64,000 nucleotides of DNA from Vibrio sp. 14G-20 (GCF_026241515.1 NZ_JAPHPW010000019.1:26107-90106), one strand, 5' to 3'; positions 8,774 through 18,673 are shown, counted from the first letter of the stretch. The notes: generated from the sequence alone by a model not told the origin. Made by a program: numbers and translations.

Positions 8774-9181
8774 ATGAGTCAGATCTACCATCACCCAGTA
8801 CAGATTTACTACGAAGATACCGATCACTCAGGTGTGGTTTATCACCCTAACTTCCTTAAATACTTTGAGCGTGCGCGAGAGCATGTGTTGGGCAGCGATA
8901 AACTGGCGGAGTTGTGGAATGAGCATGGACTGGGGTTTGCGGTGTATAAAGCCAATATGACCTTTCAAGACGGCGTTGAGTTCGCAGAGATCTGCGATAT
9001 CCGAACCTCTTTTGAACTCGATGGCAAATACAAAACCTTATGGCGACAAGAGGTATGGCGTAAAGATGCGACCAAACCTGCCGTGATTGGTGATATCGAG
9101 ATGGTTTGCCTAGATAAAGACAAACAACTTCAGCCTGTACCCGCAGAAGTATTAAAAGCGATGCTTGGCGAAACGAGTTAA
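8774..9181 (+). CDS. Hotdog-fold acyl-CoA thioesterase, YbgC/4HBT family
   Basis: A 135-aa single-domain protein of the 4-hydroxybenzoyl-CoA thioesterase superfamily. The N-terminal motif YYEDTDHSGVVYHPNFLKYF contains the catalytic Asp17, and length and motif match YbgC-type short-chain or 1,4-dihydroxynaphthoyl-CoA thioesterases. It hydrolyses acyl-CoA thioesters in the cytoplasm; the natural substrate cannot be read from sequence. ATG 8774 is chosen over an in-frame TTG at 8765 because AAGAG lies about 10 nt upstream. It is not the tol-pal copy, since no tol genes are near. It ends convergently with pfaE, so a role in releasing PUFA from the Pfa synthase is possible but unproven. Confidence 0.85.
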   Translation: MSQIYHHPVQIYYEDTDHSGVVYHPNFLKYFERAREHVLGSDKLAELWNEHGLGFAVYKANMTFQDGVEFAEICDIRTSFELDGKYKTLWRQEVWRKDATKPAVIGDIEMVCLDKDKQLQPVPAEVLKAMLGETS

Positions 9182-9195
9182 CTAAGATTGTTAAT

Positions 9196-9243
9196 GGCTG
9201 AGAGCGCGAGTGGCTGAAAGTGCGAGTGGTTGAGAGTGCGCCT
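9196..9243. repeat. Three imperfect 16-bp tandem repeats
   Basis: Three consecutive 16-bp units, GGCTGAGAGCGCGAGT, GGCTGAAAGTGCGAGT and GGTTGAGAGTGCGCCT, lie between the convergent thioesterase and pfaE genes. The first two differ at two positions. No gene or terminator overlaps them. Confidence 0.75.
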
Positions 9244-9288
9244 TGTTCCAGATTAGAAGCTCAAGGTTCTAGTGTAACGAGCGTAAAC

Positions 9289-10101
9289 TCAGCCAAGTAG
9301 CTTCGATTTGGGGAAGCACTTCATCTCTAATTGCATAGGAAGCGTTGCACCACCAAGCGTCACGGCAAATCGAAACTGGTTATCCAGTCTTCCTAAACTG
9401 CATTGCCAATCTGTTGAAGTATCACCTTGTTCAGCAGCATCCAACCCAACTCCGTTATGTACAATGATTCCATCATGTAACTCTGGTTGTAAGCCCGACG
9501 AATAAACTGGCAGTGTTTGTTGATTTAGACTGGAAAAATCGAACGAGAAACTTTTCAACGATGTGGCCAATCCCTTTCCTGTCGCTTTGATGTACGACTC
9601 TTTCAGTGCCCACAAATCAAAAAAACGCTCTCTTTGAGATACCTCATCCAGTTCGAGTAAGTCGTTAATCTCAAACTCCGAAAAGTAATGCTTCATGATC
9701 GCCGCGATGTTGGTCGAGCTTCTTGCATGTTCTATATCCACCCCAAGCTGTAGTGGTTGCCCTTTCGTTTGGCAGACAGCAATCAGTAAATGATCTTGGC
9801 TATGGCTAATATTGAAATTCAGTCTGGTTTTGTGTTGCTGCTCTGCAATCAAGCTTGGTTTGCCTTTTTCACCATACTCAAACCGCCACTCTTCAGCCGT
9901 CAAATCAGAGTAGATCGACAACACCTCTCGCAGGTAGTTACGAACATAGAGCGCTTGGATCTGAGATGAAGGCATTCGATAACGCTCAACCTTAGCGACT
10001 TCATCGTCGGTCAGTTTCTGTTTAAGGCGCAACACATGCTCAGTACCTTCATCCAAATCGCTTAGAGAACAAAGCCACAAATCAACGACTGGTGTTTCCA
10101 T
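9289..10101 (-). CDS. pfaE: Phosphopantetheinyl transferase PfaE (Sfp type)
   Basis: A 270-aa Sfp-family 4'-phosphopantetheinyl transferase. The Mg-binding motif LGVDIEHAR (Asp122, Glu124) and the second signature FFDLWALKESYIKA (Trp164, Lys167, Glu168) are intact, as is the N-terminal-half YGEKGKP motif. It attaches phosphopantetheine from CoA to the serines of the five PfaA ACP domains, which the housekeeping AcpS generally does not do well. It is divergent from pfaA across about 720 bp. ATG 10101 is chosen; a GTG at 10116 is in frame, but a purine stretch lies directly against it with no spacer. Confidence 0.92.
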   Translation of the reverse strand: METPVVDLWLCSLSDLDEGTEHVLRLKQKLTDDEVAKVERYRMPSSQIQALYVRNYLREVLSIYSDLTAEEWRFEYGEKGKPSLIAEQQHKTRLNFNISHSQDHLLIAVCQTKGQPLQLGVDIEHARSSTNIAAIMKHYFSEFEINDLLELDEVSQRERFFDLWALKESYIKATGKGLATSLKSFSFDFSSLNQQTLPVYSSGLQPELHDGIIVHNGVGLDAAEQGDTSTDWQCSLGRLDNQFRFAVTLGGATLPMQLEMKCFPKSKLLG

Positions 10102-10822
10102 CTTTCTAGCACTCACTTCTTAAAAATCACTCTTCATAAAGCCATCAATAAAACATCAAAACGAACAAATTTAACTCACCTATGTTTTGAGAGAAACATA
10201 GAGAATTGGGGCAGGAAACACCCTTCATATGCGGACTTAAAACTAATTTTTCAAATAATAACAAATTAAAACACAGATCACACTTAGCCTTACGGAACAG
10301 GCATCTATTAAATGTTACTTACAAAAATCTGACATAGATCTCACCAAGTCAAAATATAGAGTATAAACACTAAAAAACAAGTCATACCCATTAATTATCA
10401 ATAAGTTAATTACATTAAAAATACAAAAATCAAAAACACACAAATTTCATCTGGTCTGAACAGATCATAGTGGCCTCTGGGAGCATTGTATCGGCAACTC
10501 ACCTCGGGTAGCCTGCTCAACCATTAAACAAATTCACACGTTTTCATTGCGGATAACTGCTTTCCGTTAAGCAGTACTTTGGACAGGATTTAAATGGACA
10601 TTACCCTCACATTCGAATACCCCCTTCACGCATGAAACACGTTCTCAACGTCTGCAAGTCAATGAACTTCGCACTCCCTATTTCAGTCAGGTGGCCAACT
10701 TTCGGCAGCCTTACTCTTCAGCTGCGTTTGCCCAAATCTGTTTCAGATTTATTTTCGATTCAATTAAAAGCGCAGCCTCAAAACACGACATCGCCCTCAG
10801 TGATTTCAAGTGGAGACTCATA
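10102..10822. other. pfaE-pfaA divergent regulatory region
   Basis: About 720 bp without a credible gene, AT-rich from about 10250 to 10450. It contains a FadR-like palindrome at 10449-10465 and a perfect 7-bp hairpin at 10556-10575 (ACTGCTT, loop TCCGTT, AAGCAGT) in the probable pfaA leader. Open frames here, including an upstream extension of pfaA to 10691, lack ribosome sites and family similarity. A pfaR-type regulatory gene is absent. Confidence 0.6.
10449..10465 (+). promoter_or_regulatory. Candidate FadR operator upstream of pfaA
   Basis: The site reads ATCTGGTCTGAACAGAT, matching the E. coli fadBA FadR operator ATCTGGTACGACCAGAT at 14 of 17 positions, with perfect ATCTG/CAGAT arms. 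Its centre lies 29 bp before a weak -10-like TTGTAT at 10486-10491. That spacing would place the site near -41, the position from which FadR activates fabA. Binding and the start point are inferred. Confidence 0.5.
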
Positions 10823-13800
10823 ATGAGCCAACCCGAAAAAAATACACCGGAATCAGTCGACGACACTCGACTTAATAAACGTCTTAAAGACATGCCTATT
10901 GCTATCGTTGGTATGGCAAGCATGTTTGCGAACTCTCGTTACTTAAACAAGTTCTGGGATTTGATCAGCGAAAAGATCGATGCAATTACCGAAGTGCCTG
11001 ATACGCACTGGCGTCCAGAAGATTACTACGATTCAGATCGTACAACGCCAGACAAATCTTACTGTAAGCGCGGCGGTTTCATCCCAGAAGTCGACTTCAA
11101 CCCTATGGAATTCGGTCTTCCGCCAAATATCCTAGAACTGACTGATACGTCACAGCTGCTTTCTCTGATTGTGGCAAAAGAAGTACTTGAAGATGCAAAA
11201 CTTCCAGAGGGTTACGATCGCGACAAGATCGGTATTACGCTTGGTGTTGGTGGCGGTCAGAAGATTGCCCAAAGCTTGAATGCTCGTCTGCAATACCCTG
11301 TTTTGAAAAAAGTCTTCAAGAGCAGTGGCATCAACGACGCAGACAGCGAAATGCTGATCAAAAAATTCCAAGATCAATACATCCATTGGGAAGAGAACTC
11401 ATTCCCTGGTTCATTGGGTAACGTAATTTCAGGTCGTATTGCTAACCGCTTTGATCTTGGTGGCATCAACTGTGTGGTAGACGCTGCGTGTGCTGGTTCT
11501 CTAGCCGCAATGCGTATGGCTCTAAGTGAGCTGGTTGAAGGCCGCAGTGAAATGATGATCACGGGTGGCGTGTGTACTGATAACTCACCAACCATGTACA
11601 TGAGCTTCTCGAAAACGCCAGCATTCACCACTAATGAAACCATTCAACCTTTCGACATCGACTCAAAAGGCATGATGATTGGTGAAGGCATCGGCATGGT
11701 AGCTCTTAAGCGTCTTGAAGATGCAGAGCGCGATGGCGACAGAATCTACTCCGTGATTAAAGGTGTCGGTTCTTCTTCGGATGGTAAGTTCAAGAGTATC
11801 TACGCGCCTCGCCCTGAAGGACAAGCAAAAGCACTGAAACGCGCTTACGATGATGCTGGTTTCGCACCGCACACGCTTGGCCTTTTAGAAGCGCACGGCA
11901 CAGGTACAGCAGCAGGCGATGTTGCTGAATTTGGCGGCCTAAACTCGGTATTCAGTGAGAACAATGAAGAGAAGCAACACATTGCGTTAGGCTCTGTGAA
12001 ATCTCAAATTGGTCACACTAAATCAACCGCGGGTACTGCAGGTTTAATCAAAGCTGCATTAGCACTACACCACAAAGTACTGCCGCCAACGATCAACGTA
12101 TCGGCTCCGAATCCTAAGTTGGATATCGAGAACTCACCGTTCTACCTAAACACACAAACGCGTCCTTGGATGAAACGTGTTGACGGCACACCACGCCGTG
12201 CAGGTATCAGCTCATTTGGTTTTGGTGGCACTAACTTCCACGTTGTATTGGAAGAGTACACTCCAGAACACGCTCGCGGTGACAAATACCGTCAGCGCCA
12301 AGTACCGCAAACTCTGTTATTCAGCGCAGAATCTCGTCAAGCACTGATCAATGAACTAAAACAGGTTTCAACTCAAACTGCAGATGCTGCGTTCAAGCTG
12401 GAAGCGCTTGCTGAGCAACACGCTCTACGCGAAATTGACGCTAAGCATGCTCGTATTGGTTTAGTTGTCACTGACCAAGTAGACCTTCAAGCGCAACTGA
12501 CTCAAGCGCTTTCTATGCTTGAGAGCCAAACCAAAGCACATTGGCAGATGCCAAACGGCACTAGCTACCGTGAGTCGGCACTGATTGCTGCAAACGGCGC
12601 AGGTAAAGTGGCAGCGCTATTTGCAGGTCAAGGTTCGCAGTACCTAAACATGGGTCGCGAGCTTGCTTGTCATTATCCTGAAATGCGCCAACAGCTTGCT
12701 CAAGCGGATCAAGTATTTGGTCAGCACAAGAAAACGGCTCTGTCGCAAATTCTGTTCCCAATTCCAACTTTCACACCAGAAGCAACCAAGGCTCAAGAAG
12801 CGGTGTTAACCAACACGGCCAATGCGCAAAGTGCGATTGGTACTGTGTCTATGGGTCAGTTCGACATCATGACTCAAGCTGGCTTCAAAGCCGACATGGT
12901 CGCAGGTCATAGCTTTGGTGAACTAAGTGCACTATGTGCATCGGGTGTTATCTCGCAAGACGATTACTACCAATTAGCTTTCGCTCGTGGCGATGCGATG
13001 GCAGCGACACCTGAACAAGGCGACAGCGGTACTATGTTTGCGGTCATCCTAGACGCAGACAAGCTTCCAGCCGTTGAAAGCTGCATCAGCCAATTTGAAG
13101 GCGTGAGTATTGCCAACTACAATGCCCCTACTCAACTGGTTATTGCAGGTCCAACTGCGACGGTTCAACAAGCAGCACAAGCGCTAACAGAACAAGGCTT
13201 CAAAGCGATTGCTCTGCCAGTGTCTGGTGCTTTCCACACACCACTTGTTGCTCACGCTCAAAAACCATTTGCTGCTGCAATTGATAAAGCTTCATTCAGC
13301 GCTCCAACGCTGCCGCTTTACTCAAACGCAACGGGCAAACTGCACAGCAAAGACGCTAAAGCGATCAAGAAAGCATTCAAACAGCACATGCTGCAATCGG
13401 TTCGTTTCAGCGAGCAAATTGAAGCGATGTATGAAGCAGGCGCGCGTGTATTCGTTGAGTTCGGTCCGAAAAACATTCTTCAAAAGCTGGTTGAGAAAAC
13501 ATTGGCTGATAAGAACGAAGAGCTTTACGCAATCAGCATCAACCCAAGCCCTAAAGGCGACAGTGACCAACAGCTTCGTTTAGCTGCGGTTCAACTGTGC
13601 GTGGCAGGTGTTTCATTAGACAACATTGACCCTTACCAAGCTGACATTGCTGAACCTGCAAAGGCATCACCAATGAACATCAAGCTGAATGCAACCAACT
13701 ACATCAGCCCAGCTACTCGTAAGAAAATGGATCAATCATTGGCTTCGGGCAACGTCACCGAAAAGACTGAGATTGTTGAAGTGAAAGTTGAAGTCGAGAA

Positions 13801-16800
13801 AATCGTGGAAAAAGAAGTGATTAAAACAGAAATCGTTGAAGTACCTGTGGCTGCTCCTCAAGCTTCAAATGTACAACAGTCAGCTGCTCCAGCACCAAGT
13901 GCACAAGTAGTAACAGCAGCTCAACAGCCACAAGTGGTTCAAACAGCCCCAGCGACTAGTCAGCCTGCAGCTTCAGTAACCGTTGATGAGTCTTCACTGC
14001 AATCGTTCTTCAATGCTCAACAACAAGCAGCAGAAGTACATCAGCAATTCTTGGCGATTCCTCAGCAATACGGTGACACATTCAACACCCTAATGTCTGA
14101 GCAAGCGAAAATGGCAACAGCTGGCGTAGCAATTCCTGAGAACCTACAGCGTTCTATGGAGATGTTCCACCAGCACCAAGCTGAAACGCTAAAAGCGCAC
14201 GCTCATTACCTAGAGATGCAAGCGCACAGCAACAACTCAGCACTTAATATGCTGACGCAAGGTTCAGTGCAAACGGCACAACCCACCTTCGTTGCTTCTG
14301 TAAATGCTCAGCCAGCGATTCAAGATCCAGATACTCCAGCAGCTATCGTTCAACAGCCTGTAGCTCAAGTACAAGCGACTTCTGTACAAGCTCAGTCTGT
14401 TCAAGCTGCGCCGGTTCAAAATACAACAACTCAGAAAGCTCCAGTACAGAAAGCAGCTCCTGCACCGCAAGTAGCGGCTCAAGCGGCAGCACCGGTTGCA
14501 GCTCAACCCTTGCCAGTTAAAGCGCAACCGACTCCTGTGGCTGCACCAGTAGCAGTACAATCAGCCGATGCTGAAAAAGTGATGCTAGAAGTGGTCGCCG
14601 AGAAAACGGGTTACCCAACGGAGATGCTTGATCTAGAAATGGACATGGAAGCAGACCTTGGTATCGACTCAATCAAGCGCGTAGAGATCCTTGGTACCGT
14701 TCAAGACGAAATGCCGAACCTACCTGAGCTGAACCCTGAAGATTTAGCTGAGTGTCGTACTCTTGGTGAAATCGTTACCTACATGAACAGCAAGATGCCT
14801 TCTGGAGTTTCAACTAATGAAGCTGCACCAGTTCAAGCAGCTGCTGTAGTTAATGGTCTTGATGCAAAAATCGTTCAACAAACCATGCTAGAAGTGGTTG
14901 CTGAGAAGACAGGTTACCCAACGGAAATGCTTGATCTAGAAATGGATATGGAAGCAGACCTTGGTATCGATTCAATCAAGCGTGTTGAGATTCTTGGTAC
15001 GGTTCAAGATGAACTGCCTACTCTTCCAGAGCTAAACCCTGAAGATTTAGCTGAGTGTCGCACTCTTGGCGAAATCGTTGCTTACATGAACAGTAAACTT
15101 CCGGCTTCTGCTCCTGTAGTCGCTCAACCTGCAGCAACTTCAGTTCAAGCAGTTAGCGGACTAGATGCGGCTGTCGTTCAAAAAACCATGTTAGAAGTAG
15201 TAGCAGAGAAAACGGGCTACCCAACTGAAATGCTAGACCTAGCAATGGACATGGAAGCCGACCTTGGTATCGACTCAATCAAGCGTGTTGAAATCCTAGG
15301 TACGGTACAAGACGAATTACCGACTCTTCCAGAGCTCAACCCTGAAGATCTCGCAGAGTGTCGCACTCTAGGTGAAATCGTAGCCTACATGAACAGCAAG
15401 CTTCCGGCTTCTGCTCCTGTAGCAGCTCAAGCATCTGCACCAGCGCAAGCAGTATCAAACGGTTTAAACGCAGAACAAGTTCAAAGCACAATGCTGAGCG
15501 TAGTGGCTGATAAAACGGGCTACCCAACAGAAATGCTCGACCTAGCAATGGACATGGAAGCAGACCTTGGCATCGACTCAATCAAACGTGTTGAGATCCT
15601 TGGTACGGTTCAAGACCAGCTACCAACATTGCCAGAGCTAAACCCTGAAGACCTAGCTGAGTGTCGTACTCTTGGCGAAATCGTTGACTACATGAATAGC
15701 AAGTTAGCTCCTAGTTCGGAAGCAGCGACAGTAGCTCCTGCTGCAGAAGTAGAGGCAATTGTAGAAAGCGCGAGCAACGACCTAAACCCTGCTCATGTTC
15801 AATCCACAATGATGGAAGTGGTTGCCGACAAAACAGGCTACCCAGCAGAAATGCTCGACCTAGCGATGGACATGGAAGCAGATCTTGGTATCGACTCTAT
15901 CAAACGCGTTGAAATTCTAGGAACGGTTCAAGACCAACTACCAACGCTGCCAGAACTAAACCCTGAAGACTTAGCTGAGTGTCGTACGCTTGGTGAAATC
16001 GTTACTTACATGCAAAGCAAGCTATCCGCTGCTGCACCCGTAGTGACTCCAAAAGCTGAGTCAGTAACGCCTATCGCAGAAACAGCGACAGCGGAACTTC
16101 CTCCACACAATGAGGTGGCGCTAAAAAAGCTACCAGCGGCAGATAAACTCGTCGATTGTTTCTCAAAAGACGCTTGTGTCGTGATCACAGATGATGGTCA
16201 CAACGCCGGTGTTCTAGCAGAAAAGTTGACCGCTAACGGCATTCAAGTTGCCGTAGTGCGTAGTGCCCTTTCTGCCGCGTCACCTTTAAACAGTGAAATC
16301 GCAAGCTACACACTCAACAGCGTCGATGATGCTGGTGTGACTGCAGTTATTAACGACATCGAAGCAGACCTTAAAACGTCGAACAAAGTGATTGCTGGCT
16401 TCATTCACCTACAAGCTATCGTTGATGCAAAACAAAGCAACGAGCAAGCGGTTAACTTGAATGCAGATTCAAGAGCTTCGCTAACCACAGCGTTCTTGTT
16501 CGCGAAGCACCTAAATGGCCAACTGAATGCGGTTTCTGGTCGCAGCGTGTTCTTCACGCTAAGCCGTATCGATGGTGGCTTTGGTTACCTAGATGCTAAG
16601 CAATTAGCGAATGCAGAACTTAACCAAGCGGCGCTGTCTGGTCTAACTAAGACACTAAGCCATGAATGGTCAAACGTGTTCTGCCGTGCATTGGATGCTG
16701 ACGCTTCTATTGATGCTCGTCACCTAGCTGAAGCTATCACAGGCGAACTGTTCGATATCGATACCAACACGGTTGAAATCGGCCTTAGCCATGCAGAAAA

Positions 16801-18673
16801 CGGTGAATCTGGTCGTGCAACATTGATTGCTGCAACACCAGGCGCTGCACAAACTAAAAACACAGGCGCTCAACTCACCAAGAGCGACAAAGTTCTGGTG
16901 ACGGGTGGCGCTAAAGGCGTGACGTTTGAATGTGCACTGACGCTTGCTAAGCAATGTAAGTCTCACTTCATTCTTGCAGGTCGTAGTAAGCATATTACTT
17001 CAGCTGAGCTACCTCAGTGGGCACAAGGCAAGCAAGAGAAAGAGCTAAAACCAGCGGCTATCGCTCACCTACAAGCGACGGGTGATAAGCCAACGCCGAA
17101 AAAAGTTGATGCCTTGCTAAAACCGGTATTGAGCAGCCTTGAAATCAACGCAGCACTTGCCGCTTTCAACGAGATTGGCGCGAGTGCTGAATACCTAAGC
17201 CTAGATGTATCGAACCATGAGTCAGTAGCCAAAACACTGGCGAATTTCGAAGGCATCACAGGTCTTATCCACGGTGCTGGTGTACTGGCTGACAAACACA
17301 TTCAAGATAAAACACTTGATGAACTAAACATGGTTTACGGCACGAAAGTGGGTGGACTAGAAGCGGTTCTTGGTGGTCTTGATAGCAGCAAGCTAAAACT
17401 GATTGCGATGTTCTCTTCGGCGGCAGGTTTCTACGGAAACACAGGTCAAAGTGACTACTCGATGTCGAACGAGATCCTAAACAAAGCGGCTCTACAGCTG
17501 TCTGCTCGCAACCCTCAAGCGAAAGTGATGAGCTTCAACTGGGGACCGTGGGACGGTGGCATGGTAAACGCAGCACTGAAACGTATGTTCACAGAGCGCG
17601 GTGTTTACGTGATTCCTCTTCAAGCAGGTGCAGAGCTGTTTAGTTCTCAACTACTGAACGAAACTGGCATTCAACTGCTGGTTGGTACGAGCATGCAAGG
17701 TTCTGACAACAAGGAAGCTGCTGTAAAAAAGCTTAATGCGGAGTCTGTGCATCTTGCAAAGAGTCCGCTGAATACAAGCATCACTGTGACACGTCGTCTT
17801 AACCCGAAGGCATTGCCTTTCATTCAAGATCACTGCATTGCCGGTAACCCAGTGTTACCGACTGTGTGTGCCATCCAATGGATGCGTGAAGTCGCAGAGC
17901 AACTGTTAGGGGTGAACGTTAGCGTTCACAACTACAAACTGCTTAAGGGTGTGATTTTTGATACTGATGAAGTGCAAGAGCTGAAACTGGTTCTTTCTTC
18001 TGACGCTAAATCAAAAGATCAGCTAAAAGCAGTGATCAGTTGCCAAGGGCGACCACAGTATCAAGCTCAGTTGCAAGTTGCCTCAGTGCAAATGTCTGAA
18101 GATGTTCAACAAGCGTCAGTAAAACGCTTTGAAGCCAGCACTTCAACACCTGTAACAACGGCACAAGCTCTATACAGTGACGGCACTCTGTTTCATGGAC
18201 CAAGATTGCAAGGTATTACCTCAGTTGAACGCTTTGACGACTTAGGCTTATTGGCTCAATGCCGGTTACCTCAGATTGAAAACAGCGACTGCGGATCATT
18301 TATTCCGAAGCAAGGTTTTGGTGATAGCCAGCCATTTGCAGAAGATTATTTACTGCAAGCCATGTTGGTATGGGCTCGATTGAAATACGGCGCAGCAAGT
18401 CTACCATCTGCGATCAGTGAATTTATTTGTTACGCACCGATGCACAATGGTGACCAAGGTTGGCTAGAGCTGAACGTGATAAAAAGCACGGCTCGTTCAC
18501 TGCAAGCTGATATCTCGCTTTACCACCAAGATGGTCGTTTAAGCGCTGTAATGAAAGGTGCCAAAGTCACCATCAGCAGGGGATTGAATGACGCATTTTT
18601 GCCGAAGTCTAGTTCAGCAGTAGCGAGTAAGCCTAAAGCGGATAAGAAAACAGAAAAGGAGCAATTGTCATAG
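10823..18673 (+). CDS. pfaA: PUFA synthase subunit PfaA (KS-AT-5xACP-KR-DH)
   Basis: A 2616-aa iterative polyketide-synthase-like protein. The ketosynthase (about 15-470) has Cys223 in DAACAGS, His358 in EAHGTGT and His398 in IGHTKS. The malonyl-CoA acyltransferase (about 590-900) has Ser697 in GHSFGE. A coiled and Ala/Gln/Pro-rich linker follows. Five ACPs carry LGIDSIKR serines at 1283, 1384, 1485, 1586 and 1692. The ketoreductase has the nucleotide motif VTGGAKGVT near 2027 and Tyr2212. A C-terminal hotdog region with DHCIAGNPVLPT (about 2310-2600) resembles a PKS dehydratase. It builds EPA- or DHA-type chains with PfaB, C and D in the cytosol. ATG 10823 with GGAG upstream is preferred to an upstream in-frame start at 10691. 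All catalytic residues seen are intact. Confidence 0.95.
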   Translation: MSQPEKNTPESVDDTRLNKRLKDMPIAIVGMASMFANSRYLNKFWDLISEKIDAITEVPDTHWRPEDYYDSDRTTPDKSYCKRGGFIPEVDFNPMEFGLPPNILELTDTSQLLSLIVAKEVLEDAKLPEGYDRDKIGITLGVGGGQKIAQSLNARLQYPVLKKVFKSSGINDADSEMLIKKFQDQYIHWEENSFPGSLGNVISGRIANRFDLGGINCVVDAACAGSLAAMRMALSELVEGRSEMMITGGVCTDNSPTMYMSFSKTPAFTTNETIQPFDIDSKGMMIGEGIGMVALKRLEDAERDGDRIYSVIKGVGSSSDGKFKSIYAPRPEGQAKALKRAYDDAGFAPHTLGLLEAHGTGTAAGDVAEFGGLNSVFSENNEEKQHIALGSVKSQIGHTKSTAGTAGLIKAALALHHKVLPPTINVSAPNPKLDIENSPFYLNTQTRPWMKRVDGTPRRAGISSFGFGGTNFHVVLEEYTPEHARGDKYRQRQVPQTLLFSAESRQALINELKQVSTQTADAAFKLEALAEQHALREIDAKHARIGLVVTDQVDLQAQLTQALSMLESQTKAHWQMPNGTSYRESALIAANGAGKVAALFAGQGSQYLNMGRELACHYPEMRQQLAQADQVFGQHKKTALSQILFPIPTFTPEATKAQEAVLTNTANAQSAIGTVSMGQFDIMTQAGFKADMVAGHSFGELSALCASGVISQDDYYQLAFARGDAMAATPEQGDSGTMFAVILDADKLPAVESCISQFEGVSIANYNAPTQLVIAGPTATVQQAAQALTEQGFKAIALPVSGAFHTPLVAHAQKPFAAAIDKASFSAPTLPLYSNATGKLHSKDAKAIKKAFKQHMLQSVRFSEQIEAMYEAGARVFVEFGPKNILQKLVEKTLADKNEELYAISINPSPKGDSDQQLRLAAVQLCVAGVSLDNIDPYQADIAEPAKASPMNIKLNATNYISPATRKKMDQSLASGNVTEKTEIVEVKVEVEKIVEKEVIKTEIVEVPVAAPQASNVQQSAAPAPSAQVVTAAQQPQVVQTAPATSQPAASVTVDESSLQSFFNAQQQAAEVHQQFLAIPQQYGDTFNTLMSEQAKMATAGVAIPENLQRSMEMFHQHQAETLKAHAHYLEMQAHSNNSALNMLTQGSVQTAQPTFVASVNAQPAIQDPDTPAAIVQQPVAQVQATSVQAQSVQAAPVQNTTTQKAPVQKAAPAPQVAAQAAAPVAAQPLPVKAQPTPVAAPVAVQSADAEKVMLEVVAEKTGYPTEMLDLEMDMEADLGIDSIKRVEILGTVQDEMPNLPELNPEDLAECRTLGEIVTYMNSKMPSGVSTNEAAPVQAAAVVNGLDAKIVQQTMLEVVAEKTGYPTEMLDLEMDMEADLGIDSIKRVEILGTVQDELPTLPELNPEDLAECRTLGEIVAYMNSKLPASAPVVAQPAATSVQAVSGLDAAVVQKTMLEVVAEKTGYPTEMLDLAMDMEADLGIDSIKRVEILGTVQDELPTLPELNPEDLAECRTLGEIVAYMNSKLPASAPVAAQASAPAQAVSNGLNAEQVQSTMLSVVADKTGYPTEMLDLAMDMEADLGIDSIKRVEILGTVQDQLPTLPELNPEDLAECRTLGEIVDYMNSKLAPSSEAATVAPAAEVEAIVESASNDLNPAHVQSTMMEVVADKTGYPAEMLDLAMDMEADLGIDSIKRVEILGTVQDQLPTLPELNPEDLAECRTLGEIVTYMQSKLSAAAPVVTPKAESVTPIAETATAELPPHNEVALKKLPAADKLVDCFSKDACVVITDDGHNAGVLAEKLTANGIQVAVVRSALSAASPLNSEIASYTLNSVDDAGVTAVINDIEADLKTSNKVIAGFIHLQAIVDAKQSNEQAVNLNADSRASLTTAFLFAKHLNGQLNAVSGRSVFFTLSRIDGGFGYLDAKQLANAELNQAALSGLTKTLSHEWSNVFCRALDADASIDARHLAEAITGELFDIDTNTVEIGLSHAENGESGRATLIAATPGAAQTKNTGAQLTKSDKVLVTGGAKGVTFECALTLAKQCKSHFILAGRSKHITSAELPQWAQGKQEKELKPAAIAHLQATGDKPTPKKVDALLKPVLSSLEINAALAAFNEIGASAEYLSLDVSNHESVAKTLANFEGITGLIHGAGVLADKHIQDKTLDELNMVYGTKVGGLEAVLGGLDSSKLKLIAMFSSAAGFYGNTGQSDYSMSNEILNKAALQLSARNPQAKVMSFNWGPWDGGMVNAALKRMFTERGVYVIPLQAGAELFSSQLLNETGIQLLVGTSMQGSDNKEAAVKKLNAESVHLAKSPLNTSITVTRRLNPKALPFIQDHCIAGNPVLPTVCAIQWMREVAEQLLGVNVSVHNYKLLKGVIFDTDEVQELKLVLSSDAKSKDQLKAVISCQGRPQYQAQLQVASVQMSEDVQQASVKRFEASTSTPVTTAQALYSDGTLFHGPRLQGITSVERFDDLGLLAQCRLPQIENSDCGSFIPKQGFGDSQPFAEDYLLQAMLVWARLKYGAASLPSAISEFICYAPMHNGDQGWLELNVIKSTARSLQADISLYHQDGRLSAVMKGAKVTISRGLNDAFLPKSSSAVASKPKADKKTEKEQLS
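14569..16020 (+). repeat. Five tandem ACP-encoding repeats in pfaA
   Basis: Five units encoding near-identical ACPs. The attachment serines lie 303, 303, 303 and 318 bp apart (Ser codons at 14669, 14972, 15275, 15578 and 15896). Protein identity between units is very high through MLDL-MDMEADLGIDSIKRVEI and PELNPEDLAECRTLGEIV-YM. The linkers are Ala/Pro/Val/Gln-rich and diverge. Such repeats can gain or lose units by recombination. Confidence 0.95.

Noticed and set aside
9196..9243. CRISPR array
   Set aside because: Repeats are directly adjacent with no spacers and only three imperfect copies; no cas genes in the window.
10691..10822. N-terminal extension of pfaA by 44 codons
   Set aside because: No homology to KS N-termini and no Shine-Dalgarno; ATG 10823 has GGAG at good spacing.
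10632..10823. 63-codon plus-strand frame just before pfaA
   Set aside because: No ribosome site, no family features, and it overlaps the pfaA leader; it ends on the pfaA start region by chance.
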